From positions 1 through 64,000 of the forward strand of contig NZ_JWLL01000023.1 in the NCBI RefSeq assembly GCF_000814025.1: a stretch of 64,000 nucleotides of DNA. Direction: 5' to 3'. Shown piece after piece: positions 57,176 through 64,000 of this stretch (within the stretch, counting starts at the first letter, position 1; each line of letters opens with the position of its first letter). Position numbers and translations under genes: made by a program. The stretch comes from Tateyamaria sp. ANG-S1 (lineage in GTDB: Bacteria; Pseudomonadota; Alphaproteobacteria; Rhodobacterales; Rhodobacteraceae). Below the pieces are notes generated by a model. That model was not told where the DNA came from. It did no database searches and saw only the letters and a list, made by a program, of their open reading frames with translations.

Positions 57176-57207
57176 GCAGGGTCCCGCAGTGAGTAACGGG
57201 ACCCTGC
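57176..57207 (+). terminator. Hairpin between the two sugar transporters
   Basis: GCAGGGTCCCG (57176-57186) pairs perfectly with CGGGACCCTGC (57197-57207), an 11-bp stem around a 10-nt loop. There is no T-run. After a binding-protein gene such a stem usually protects the upstream mRNA and lowers read-through, so transporter 2 is probably transcribed at lower level from the same promoter. Confidence 0.75.
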
Positions 57208-57274
57208 ACCCAAATTCCGAACCCCTCGGGCGCGTGCGCAGCCCGTGGCATCCGTGCAACCGGAGGAGAGAGAT

Positions 57275-58036
57275 ATGGCTGATGTGCCACTCGTGCAGAT
57301 GCGCGGGATAACCAAACGTTTCGGCGGTGTGACCGCACTGCAAGACGTCAACCTAAGCGCCTATGCCGGAGAAGTTCTGGCCATCGTCGGAGACAACGGT
57401 GCGGGCAAGTCGACCCTGATCAAGGTGCTTACAGGCGTCTACCAACCGACTGAGGGCGAGATTTACATCGACGGCGAGAAGGTCGAGTTTTCCAACCACG
57501 CCGACGCGGCCAAGGCTGGGATCGACGCCGTTTATCAGACGCTGGCGCTGGCCGATCACCTTGATCCGGCGGCCAACATGTTTCTTGGCAACGAGCTGAC
57601 CAAGAAAGTGTTTGGCATCACGGTTCTGGACAACAAGAAGATGCGCGAAGAGACCGAGCGCGTTTTGATGGAACGCCTGGGTGTTCGCTTGAAATCGCTG
57701 GATGCGCAGACTGACAGCCTGTCTGGTGGTCAGCGTCAGGCTGTGGCCATCGCGCGCGCGGTCTATCATGAAGGGCTGCGCGTGCTGGTCATGGACGAAC
57801 CGACTGCAGCACTTGGCCCGCAAGAGACGGCACGCACCCTCAAACTGATCATGGCCCTGAAAAAGCAAGGGCTGGCCGTGATCCTGATCAGCCACTCACT
57901 GGATGACGTGTTTGAAGTTGCCGACCGTGTCCACGTGCAACGCCGTGGTCAATGTGTGGGCGTGGCCCTGACCGCTGAGAGCTCAACGCAAGAAGTGTTG
58001 GGCATGATCGTTGGTGCCAAGGAGGACGCCGCATGA
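57275..58036 (+). CDS. Sugar ABC transporter ATPase, single domain (transporter 2, FrcA-like)
   Basis: 253 aa. Walker A GDNGAGKST (about 38-46), signature LSGGQRQAVAIARAV (about 148-162), Walker B VLVMDEPTAALGP. Only one nucleotide-binding domain, unlike transporter 1; single-domain CUT2 ATPases are known from FrcA-type fructose importers, where the subunit dimerises. GGAGGAGAGAGAT precedes the ATG 57275. Overlaps the permease gene by 4 bp. Confidence 0.93.
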   Translation: MADVPLVQMRGITKRFGGVTALQDVNLSAYAGEVLAIVGDNGAGKSTLIKVLTGVYQPTEGEIYIDGEKVEFSNHADAAKAGIDAVYQTLALADHLDPAANMFLGNELTKKVFGITVLDNKKMREETERVLMERLGVRLKSLDAQTDSLSGGQRQAVAIARAVYHEGLRVLVMDEPTAALGPQETARTLKLIMALKKQGLAVILISHSLDDVFEVADRVHVQRRGQCVGVALTAESSTQEVLGMIVGAKEDAA

Positions 58037-59160
58037 ACGCCGCAGTTGCGACAAGTGAAAAAGCACCGCTGACAGAACGGCTTGAGCCGTATATGGCGGT
58101 GATTGCGCCGATGGCGATGATCGTTGCCATCTTCCTGTTCATGGCCGTGGCCTCGCCCGACCGGTTCTATCGCATCAGCAACCTTGAGCTGATCCTGCAG
58201 GATGCGGCGCTGTATATGCCGATGGCGATGGCGATGACCTTTGTCATCACGCAGCGCGGTATCGACCTGTCGGTTGGGTCCGTTGCTGTGCTGTCGGCGA
58301 TCATCATGGCGTTTCTGGTCAAGCAGTTCGGATTCTCGATCTATGTCGGCATCCCGATTGCTCTGACGATTGGTGCGCTTCTGGGCCTGATCAACGGTCT
58401 GGTGATCACACGCTTCAACGTGCCCGATCTGATCGGCACGCTGGCGATGGACCTTGTTTACAAGGGTCTGGCGCTGCTCTTGGCCAAGGGATTGGTGCTG
58501 GCGCGCTTCCCCGACGTCCTGACAGAAATGGGTCGTGGTCAGACGCCGTTTTTCATCCCAACACCTGCGGTGATCGGCATCCTGACCATGGTGGCAGGCT
58601 ACTACATCCTGCAGCGGACCCACTTTGGTCGTTACACGGTCGCCATTGGTTCGAGCCCGGAATCGGCGGAACTGACCGGCATCGGTGTGAAACGGCACAA
58701 GGTCTATGCCTATGTGTTGTGTGGCGCTTGTGCGGCCCTTGCCGGCCTGATGCTGACCGGCAAACAGAACGCCATTCAGGCGACGATGGCGCCGTTCTTC
58801 AACCTGCACGTTATTGCTGCGGTGGTTGTGGGTGGCACGTCGCTCTTTGGCGGCCGTGCTTCGATCATCGGGTCATTCTCGGGCGTGTTGCTGCTGGCCA
58901 TGATGCTGAATGCGCTTGTGACGCTGCGGATCGAATTCTTCTGGCAGCCGGTCGCGTCGGGCTTTGTGATCATCAGTTCGGTCGCACTCTATGCTTGGAT
59001 CCAGAAGAAGGACCGCGACGGGGCAGGGGGCTGGTTTGCAGACCTCAAGACCGCCGAAGGCCAGAAATTGGTGCGGTTTTCCGCACTGCTGATTGGTGTC
59101 CTGATTGCCCTGTTGGCAATCGGCGGCATCTTTGCCGGGGACGTCGCGCCAAGCGGATAA
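58033..59160 (+). CDS. Sugar ABC transporter permease (transporter 2)
   Basis: 375 aa, CUT2 permease. AMTFVITQRGIDLSVGSVAVLSAIIMAF (in part, about 67-94), NVPDLIGTLAMDLVYKGLALLLAKG (about 135) and GVLLLAMMLNALVTLRIEFFWQ (about 290). An additional hydrophobic segment at the C-terminus (about 348-368, FSALLIGVLIALLAIGGIF) lies beyond the usual end of the family. Works with the single-domain ATPase. Substrate unknown. Confidence 0.92.
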   Translation: MNAAVATSEKAPLTERLEPYMAVIAPMAMIVAIFLFMAVASPDRFYRISNLELILQDAALYMPMAMAMTFVITQRGIDLSVGSVAVLSAIIMAFLVKQFGFSIYVGIPIALTIGALLGLINGLVITRFNVPDLIGTLAMDLVYKGLALLLAKGLVLARFPDVLTEMGRGQTPFFIPTPAVIGILTMVAGYYILQRTHFGRYTVAIGSSPESAELTGIGVKRHKVYAYVLCGACAALAGLMLTGKQNAIQATMAPFFNLHVIAAVVVGGTSLFGGRASIIGSFSGVLLLAMMLNALVTLRIEFFWQPVASGFVIISSVALYAWIQKKDRDGAGGWFADLKTAEGQKLVRFSALLIGVLIALLAIGGIFAGDVAPSG

Positions 59161-59245
59161 TCCGGCCAATGCGGGGTGGCCAGGCCGAGGGTGCAGCCCC
59201 GACCTGGCCGACGATCCCGCTCTCATTGCAAAGGGAGGAACCGAA

Positions 59246-60391
59246 ATGAGATTTTTAGCAACCACAGCCCTCGTGGCAACTGCGATGACAGGAATGGCGA
59301 TGGCTGATGGCCATGCGACCCTGCCGCTGAAGGAACTGCCCGACATTGCGGACCGCGATTACTGGGTGCCCGATGAGGTGAACGCCGAAGGCAAGCTGGA
59401 AGCCATGCAAGCCGTCGTTGGCGCTGAGGCGGTCAAGTTCAGCGGCACGCAGGATGCGCCGATCCAGATCGCTTTGATCTACCCGTCGTCGGACACGTCG
59501 GACTTCTGGGCGCGCAACTATCTGGCGATGACCAAGCGTCTGGACGAGTTGGGCGTGCAGTACGAAACGACCGAGTTCGCCTCGCGTCAGATCGAGCATT
59601 CGCTGCAAACGACCTATGCCAACCAGGTCGTACTGGACAAAGACATCTATGACTACGTGATCTTTGGCCCATCAGAACTGGCGATCCAGGCCGACAACAT
59701 CTCGAAACTGGCGGCTGAAACGGATGACCTGACCACCTATGTCTGGGCGTTCCACACACCGCTGAAAGAGCTGGAGCATCAGCCCGCGGCTTGGTTCGAC
59801 TTTTCGTCCGCTGCCGGTGCGCTGACCATGTGCGACTACATGATCGGTCGTCTGGGCGAAGGTGTGACCATGGCGATGAACCGGGGCATTCCCGGCATCA
59901 CCGACAACCAGCGTTCTGGTGACTTCAAAGCCTGCGTCGAAGAGAAGGCAGGCTGGACCACCGTTTACGAACACTATGGTGAATATCAGCGCGAGGGCGG
60001 CTTTGCCGGTACATCGCTGATCCTGCAGTCCTACCCTGAGGCGACGATTATCCATAACGCCAACACCGCGATGGCGATGGGGTCGGTCGAGGCACAGGTT
60101 TCGGTCGGTAAGGAGAAAGAGATCTTCTCGACCGGCTGGGGCGGTACAGGTTTGGAGCTTGACGCGATCCGTCGTGGTGAGCTGGATGCCACACCGATGC
60201 GTATGGGCGATGACGTGGGCGCGGCGACAGCCGAAGCGATCAAAGCGGACCTTGAGGGGCGTGCTGACGAACTGCCGTTTGTCTTCCTGGGCCGGATCAC
60301 GGTGGCCCATGACCAGATGAGCAACGAGGAAATCGACGCGCTGGAACAGGAAGCGTTCCGCTTCTCCGGTGTGGGCGCACTCGAGCGTTAA
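59246..60391 (+). CDS. Sugar ABC substrate-binding protein (transporter 2)
   Basis: 381 aa. Signal peptide 1-20 (ending GMAMAD), an about 50-residue N-terminal extension, then a class I binding fold: IQIALIYPSSDTSDFWARNYLAM (in part, about 72-94), EYQREGGFAGTSLILQSYPE and IIHNANTAMAMGSVEAQ. The latter resembles the ligand-side helix of ribose/AI-2-type binding proteins. Distinct from the transporter 1 protein, so the two transporters probably have different ligands. AAGGGAGGAACCGAA precedes the ATG 59246. A terminator follows. Confidence 0.88.
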   Translation: MRFLATTALVATAMTGMAMADGHATLPLKELPDIADRDYWVPDEVNAEGKLEAMQAVVGAEAVKFSGTQDAPIQIALIYPSSDTSDFWARNYLAMTKRLDELGVQYETTEFASRQIEHSLQTTYANQVVLDKDIYDYVIFGPSELAIQADNISKLAAETDDLTTYVWAFHTPLKELEHQPAAWFDFSSAAGALTMCDYMIGRLGEGVTMAMNRGIPGITDNQRSGDFKACVEEKAGWTTVYEHYGEYQREGGFAGTSLILQSYPEATIIHNANTAMAMGSVEAQVSVGKEKEIFSTGWGGTGLELDAIRRGELDATPMRMGDDVGAATAEAIKADLEGRADELPFVFLGRITVAHDQMSNEEIDALEQEAFRFSGVGALER

Positions 60392-60412
60392 ACGGCGCTT
60401 ACTGAAAACAAT

Positions 60413-60447
60413 GCGCCCCCGGTCGAGGTGATCGGGGGCGTTTCCTT
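60413..60447 (+). terminator. Terminator of the sugar transporter operon
   Basis: CGCCCCCG (60414-60421) pairs with CGGGGGCG (60433-60440) around an 11-nt loop, followed by TTTCCTT. It lies 22 bp behind the last gene and also stands before the convergent lysin-like gene stop. Confidence 0.85.
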
Positions 60448-60457
60448 ATGAACAGGC

Positions 60458-62155
60458 TCAGAACTCGGCTCGTACGTCGCGGATCGCCTTGTCGATTTTC
60501 CCGAGGAAGCCCCAACCGGTAAAGATGCTGAGCAAGGTGAACAGGATCGTTTGGATATCCGGGTTCGCTTTAAGTTGCGCTACGAAGGCTGGATCAATGA
60601 CCCCGCGGCCCTGCGGGAAGACCGCGGGAACAATGGATGTCAGAAGCAGCCCGACGATCCCGATGACCGACTTCCTGCCGTTCAGCAGCCTGCCGACGGT
60701 CTCTCCAAGTGCTGCGTTGACGGGCGTGAGTGGTGGTCTGTTAGGGGTCGGTGTTTCAGGTTCGAGGTCATTAAGTTTCTTTTTCAACGCCGCTTTCAGC
60801 AGGCTTTCGGTCACACTGTCATCTTCGGCCTGTGCGACCTTTTTTTGGATAATACGGTTCAACACCAGCTTGGCGGCAGCGCTTTTGCCACCCGTGGATA
60901 CCGCAGCGATGACCGAGAGCAGATCATCGACGTCCAGGTCCAGGCCCAGGGGTTTGTTGGTAACTTTCATGACGGTCGTCGGGCGTTTGCCCGCCTCTTT
61001 TGGCAATGTGGTCAGGAATTCACGCAGTTTCGCGATCCGGTTCATCCAACCGTTCCCGAAGGTATCGAAGTTGTGGCGGGTTTTGAGATAGGCTTCGTAC
61101 AGATCGACATAGGTTTCGGACATGGCTTCGGCATCAGTCTCGCGCGCAGCGGCAATAGTGTTGCGCCCGACAATCCCATCTACCTTCAAAGGCCCGCCAT
61201 TGACCTTCATGCCCATTGTATTGAACGCTTCTTGCAGCGTCTTGATCGCCTTGTCTGTGCCTGAGAGAATGGCAGTGTTGTAGACGACCATGGCGGTGCG
61301 GTCCGGCATTTCACCACAGCGGCATCGCGCATAGTAATTGGTGCGCAGGATCAGGTTCGCTTCTTCCCGGCTGAGGGCGCGCACTTCGTCCTCGGTCACG
61401 GGCTTGCCGCGCCAATCCTCAAGCGTTGCGCGGGTGATGCCGAAATTGGTGGCGCCGCCCGTATCATCCGGATGGTTGGCAAAGCCGCCCTCTGCCCACT
61501 TGATGAAACTGTGCAGTTTTTGGAACCGTGCGTCCGCTTCTGCGGTGCCGGAGGGCATAGATACGGGAGAGGCTGCGGAGCCCGGATCGTCATCCGCGAC
61601 GAGGGTGGGATCAAGCGCGGGTTTCTCCGGCGCCAGCGCAGGCTTGGCCGGAGCGCCGCCACTGTCCCAGCTGTCGATCAGATCGGCGAGATGCTCGGCC
61701 CAGACAGTATCGCCACCATCGGGGTAAATACCATCGCGCAATTCCGAAGATGTGACGCCTACCAATTGGACATGCGGCTTTTCGATCAGTTGCTTCTTCT
61801 TGTTGTAGAGCGGGGTCATGTTGTGTTCGGCGGCCACCTCATGCATGCGCGTCCACCATTTCGCCTTGGCCCCGCTGTCGTCCCAGCTCCATTTTCCATT
61901 TTCGAAAAGAACGAAATCCACCGCCAATCCATACTGGTGGATTGATCCCCATGGGCCAACCCAAGTGACCTTGTTGCCTGGCTTTGTGCGTCCCTTGGCG
62001 TACAAGCTCGCTTGCCTGTGTGGGGTGCGGAACGCTTCGAACACTCGAAACGGGATCTTTTCAGCATTCAGTTTCTTTTGAATGGCAGCGACGCTGTCGC
62101 GGATAGCGGGATGCAGGCGGGAAATATCGCCGTCCCGTTTCGTAAGCCCTGACAT
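60458..62155 (-). CDS. M15 peptidase - GH108 muramidase - membrane-tail fusion
   Basis: 565 aa. Residues about 10-145: peptidase M15 domain of phage endolysins, with AFRTPHRQASLY and GSIHQYGLAVDFVLF (SxHxxGxAxD zinc motif) and KPHVQL. Residues about 215-300: GH108 muramidase, catalytic Glu in KWAEGGFANHPDDTGGATNFG. About 305-375: PG_binding_3-like domain with KVDGIVGRNT. About 485-560: two hydrophobic stretches (VIGIVGLLLTSIVPAVF and ILFTLLSIFTGWGFLG), reminiscent of small holins. No signal peptide. ATG 62155 after AAGGGG. Such fusions of two lytic enzymes and a holin-like tail are unusual. It stands alone between sugar operons without phage structural genes. Confidence 0.85.
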   Translation of the reverse strand: MSGLTKRDGDISRLHPAIRDSVAAIQKKLNAEKIPFRVFEAFRTPHRQASLYAKGRTKPGNKVTWVGPWGSIHQYGLAVDFVLFENGKWSWDDSGAKAKWWTRMHEVAAEHNMTPLYNKKKQLIEKPHVQLVGVTSSELRDGIYPDGGDTVWAEHLADLIDSWDSGGAPAKPALAPEKPALDPTLVADDDPGSAASPVSMPSGTAEADARFQKLHSFIKWAEGGFANHPDDTGGATNFGITRATLEDWRGKPVTEDEVRALSREEANLILRTNYYARCRCGEMPDRTAMVVYNTAILSGTDKAIKTLQEAFNTMGMKVNGGPLKVDGIVGRNTIAAARETDAEAMSETYVDLYEAYLKTRHNFDTFGNGWMNRIAKLREFLTTLPKEAGKRPTTVMKVTNKPLGLDLDVDDLLSVIAAVSTGGKSAAAKLVLNRIIQKKVAQAEDDSVTESLLKAALKKKLNDLEPETPTPNRPPLTPVNAALGETVGRLLNGRKSVIGIVGLLLTSIVPAVFPQGRGVIDPAFVAQLKANPDIQTILFTLLSIFTGWGFLGKIDKAIRDVRAEF

Positions 62156-62420
62156 ATTAAACCCCTTCAAAAAGTCAGTGTTGAATATCCTTTGCCGCTT
62201 ATGGGCGGGTATTTTTAATGCGTTTCATCGTTCCGCCGGAAAAGACGGCAGCGTATCTTAAAAGCGAAATTCTACCGCAGATTATTATAAAGCGCGAAAT
62301 TCGCAAAGTATTTCGGTTTGGAGCCTATTCGTGGTGTGCTGTTTCAGTTGTGTGTAGCGACCGAGAATGCCCTAAGATTGCATCTTGACGCGCGTTGTGA
62401 CCGGGCACACCTTGCGTCTT
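62156..62420. other. Intergenic region between the lysin-like gene and lacI
   Basis: About 265 bp, AT-richer than its neighbours around 62205-62320. It should hold the divergent promoters of the lysin-like gene and the LacI gene. No gene and no GntR/LacI-type operator were seen. Confidence 0.5.
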
Positions 62421-63452
62421 ATGCCCCGAACACCGTCCAAATCCTCTGGCCCCGTAACGATGCGCGATGTGGCCCGCGCCGCTGGTGTGTCGCGCATGAC
62501 AGTCAGCCGCGCGTTGAAAAAGGACAGCCCGATTTCCAAGGATACACGGGACCGTATCCTTAAGGTCGTGCGCGAGATGAATTACGTGCCGGACCAGATG
62601 GCGGGCAGTCTAACGACCAAGCGGTCGGGCTTTGTCGCTGTGTTGGTACCGTCGCTGAACAACCTCCACTTTGCCGAAACTGTGCAGGCCTTGACCGAAG
62701 AGCTGGAAGGCATCGGCCAGCAGATCCTTCTGGGCCACACGGACTATTCCCCGGATCGCGAGGAACAGTTGGTCGAGGACATGCTTAAGCGGCGACCGGA
62801 GGCCATCGTCTTGTCTTATGACGGGCATTCCGATCGGACCGTTGCGCTGTTGAGTGATGCGCATATCCCAGTGATCGAGTTGTGGGAGCGGCCCGACAAT
62901 CCCATCGGTCATACTATCGGCTTTTCCAACCGGCAGGCAGCGGCAGATATGACGCGAGCACTGATCGAGAGGGGCTATCGTAACATCGCCTTTGTAGGGG
63001 AGGCCGATGATGACTGGACCCGGGGTGCAGCCCGGCGCAAGGGGTACCTCGATGCGATGGAAGAGGCGGGCCTGCCCACTGACCGCGCGCTAAAAATCGG
63101 CAAACCGCCCCTGTCGATTGAGGAAGGGGCCGAAGCGGCCACCCGGTTGCTTGAGGAATTTCCCGACACCGATTGCGTGTTCTGTGTGTCCGACGCCCCT
63201 GCCTTTGGCGTGCTGTCGGTGATGCTGAAACTCGGCAAATCCGTGCCGGGAGACATCGGCATCGCGGGCTTTGGCGATTTCGAAGTGTCGCGCTTTGCGA
63301 CCCCCACAATCACGACTGTTTCTGTGGACCCCAAAACCATTGGGCGTGAGACGGGAAAACTGATCGGGCAACTGCTGTCAGATGATGCGCCAATGAGTCG
63401 TTCACTGGTTCCTGTGCCGGTCAATCTGACTTTCCGCGACAGCACGAAATAG
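62421..63452 (+). CDS. LacI-family regulator of the next ABC operon
   Basis: 343 aa from ATG 62421 (MPRTPSKSSGP). Helix-turn-helix MRDVARAAGVSRMTVSRAL (about 14-32), effector domain SGFVAVLVPSLNNLHFAETVQAL and DIGIAGFGDFEVSRFATPTITTV. Closely related to the LacI protein at 50507 in motif order and wording. Its likely targets are the paired operators at 63498-63533, directly before the ATPase gene. An upstream ATG at 62385 would add 12 residues. Confidence 0.92.
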   Translation: MPRTPSKSSGPVTMRDVARAAGVSRMTVSRALKKDSPISKDTRDRILKVVREMNYVPDQMAGSLTTKRSGFVAVLVPSLNNLHFAETVQALTEELEGIGQQILLGHTDYSPDREEQLVEDMLKRRPEAIVLSYDGHSDRTVALLSDAHIPVIELWERPDNPIGHTIGFSNRQAAADMTRALIERGYRNIAFVGEADDDWTRGAARRKGYLDAMEEAGLPTDRALKIGKPPLSIEEGAEAATRLLEEFPDTDCVFCVSDAPAFGVLSVMLKLGKSVPGDIGIAGFGDFEVSRFATPTITTVSVDPKTIGRETGKLIGQLLSDDAPMSRSLVPVPVNLTFRDSTK

Positions 63453-63497
63453 CGAAACGTCGCGATTTCAGTCGCTTAGGCTCTTCATTTTTTCTTG

Positions 63498-63533
63498 TGT
63501 TACCGGTCACAATTGTTAGTGTGACCGGTAACA
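63498..63533. promoter_or_regulatory. Paired LacI/GntR-type operators before the MalK-type gene
   Basis: TGTTACCGGTCACA (63498-63511) and TGTGACCGGTAACA (63520-63533) are mirror copies of each other, 22 bp centre to centre, each a near-perfect palindrome around ACCGGT. They end 18 bp before the ATPase ATG. Confidence 0.87.
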
Positions 63534-63551
63534 AAGAACGGAAGTACATCT

Positions 63552-64000
63552 ATGCCCACCATCCGGCTCGACAATCTGGTCAAACGCTACGGCAATGTTG
63601 AGGTGCTGCACGGCATCGAGCTTGAGATGGCGGAGAACGAATTTACCGTGCTCGTCGGCCCGTCGGGCTGCGGCAAATCCACGACCCTGCGGATGATTGC
63701 GGGGCTGGAGGACGTGTCGGATGGCGAGATCTATGTCGACGACAAACCCGTCAGTCATCTGGAACCCAAGGAACGCGATCTGGCGATGGTGTTTCAGGAC
63801 TACGCGCTTTATCCGCATATGAACGTGGCGCAGAACATCAGCTTTGCCTTGCGCCTCGCCCGCCGCCCGAAGTCCGACATCAACGCCAAGGTCAAGGAAG
63901 TGGCCGAGATGGTCGGCCTGACCGACTTTCTGGGCCGTAAGCCCGGTGCGCTTTCCGGCGGTCAACGCCAGCGGGTTGCCATGGCTCGCGCACTGGCGAA
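63552..64000 (+). CDS. MalK/UgpC-type sugar ABC transporter ATPase (cut by window end)
   Basis: 149 residues visible, no stop before the window end. Walker A GPSGCGKST (about 37-45), Q-loop VFQDYALYPHMNVAQNISFAL (in part, about 81-101) and signature LSGGQRQRVAMARAL (about 134-148). This is the CUT1-type ATPase (MalK, UgpC, SmoK) of about 330-370 aa with a C-terminal regulatory domain that must lie beyond 64000. Start ATG 63552. Controlled in all likelihood by the LacI protein before it. Confidence 0.95.
   Translation, partial: MPTIRLDNLVKRYGNVEVLHGIELEMAENEFTVLVGPSGCGKSTTLRMIAGLEDVSDGEIYVDDKPVSHLEPKERDLAMVFQDYALYPHMNVAQNISFALRLARRPKSDINAKVKEVAEMVGLTDFLGRKPGALSGGQRQRVAMARALA

Noticed and set aside
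1-64000. tRNA, rRNA, CRISPR arrays and insertion sequences
   Set aside because: Read for on both strands; no cloverleaf, no regularly spaced long repeats, and no transposase or integrase protein was recognised.

Overview
The window reads as part of an extrachromosomal replicon (plasmid or chromid) of a marine Rhodobacteraceae (Roseobacter-group) alphaproteobacterium. This rests on a plasmid-type replication initiator flanked by iterons, a ParA/ParB pair, high GC with strong G/C-ending codon use, a heme/iron repertoire typical of the group, and a perfect Irr-type ICE motif. Genus and replicon size cannot be judged from the sequence. No rRNA, tRNA, CRISPR array or insertion sequence was seen.

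Layout. 0-1.7 kb: a short DnaB/KaiC-like P-loop ATPase and an orphan CcdB-like protein. 1.8-10.1 kb (minus): carbamate kinase followed by a V-type ATPase operon in the order B-D-I-K-E-DUF2764-A. 10.6-12.5 kb: a lipoprotein and a Wza-type polysaccharide export lipoprotein. 12.6-14.1 kb: the replication module, with eight direct iterons around the initiator gene plus inverted copies, one of them inside the gene. 14.2-19.2 kb: phaC, fabI, a MaoC-Pta fusion and ackA. 19.2-21.7 kb: a control region with 22-bp phased repeats and a DnaA box, then parA-parB. G/C strand bias on the + strand flips abruptly at about 18.42 kb, inside ackA.

21.7-45.9 kb is an iron and heme island: a heme-type TonB receptor, ExbB-ExbD-ExbD-TonB, an IsdG-like protein, a siderophore receptor with PepSY and two small membrane proteins, two imelysins, a di-heme DUF1111 protein, DUF1513, Dps, HemP with an upstream 50-residue Cys-rich small protein, an Fe(III)-binding protein, and hmuSTUV followed by an Rrf2 regulator. 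Eight transcription units carry related sites around TTCCTGAYWA in their promoter regions, so the island looks like one iron regulon. Dps has a separate Irr-type site.

46-51.5 kb is an idonate/gluconate module (L-idonate dehydrogenase, hydroxyacid dehydrogenase, gluconate 5-dehydrogenase, gluconokinase, a beta-hydroxyacid dehydrogenase, a LacI regulator) with tandem GntR/LacI-type operators. 52.3-60.4 kb holds a second LacI regulator and two consecutive CUT2-type sugar ABC transporters. 60.4-62.2 kb is an unusual M15 peptidase + GH108 muramidase + membrane-tail fusion. 62.4-64 kb holds a third LacI regulator, paired operators and the start of a MalK/UgpC-type ATPase gene cut by the window end.

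Several genes too short for routine ORF calling were found by reading the strands directly: hemP, the 50-aa Cys-rich protein, a 42-aa membrane protein and a 59-codon frame abutting the Rrf2 gene. All similarity statements come from recognition of motifs and layouts; no database search was possible.
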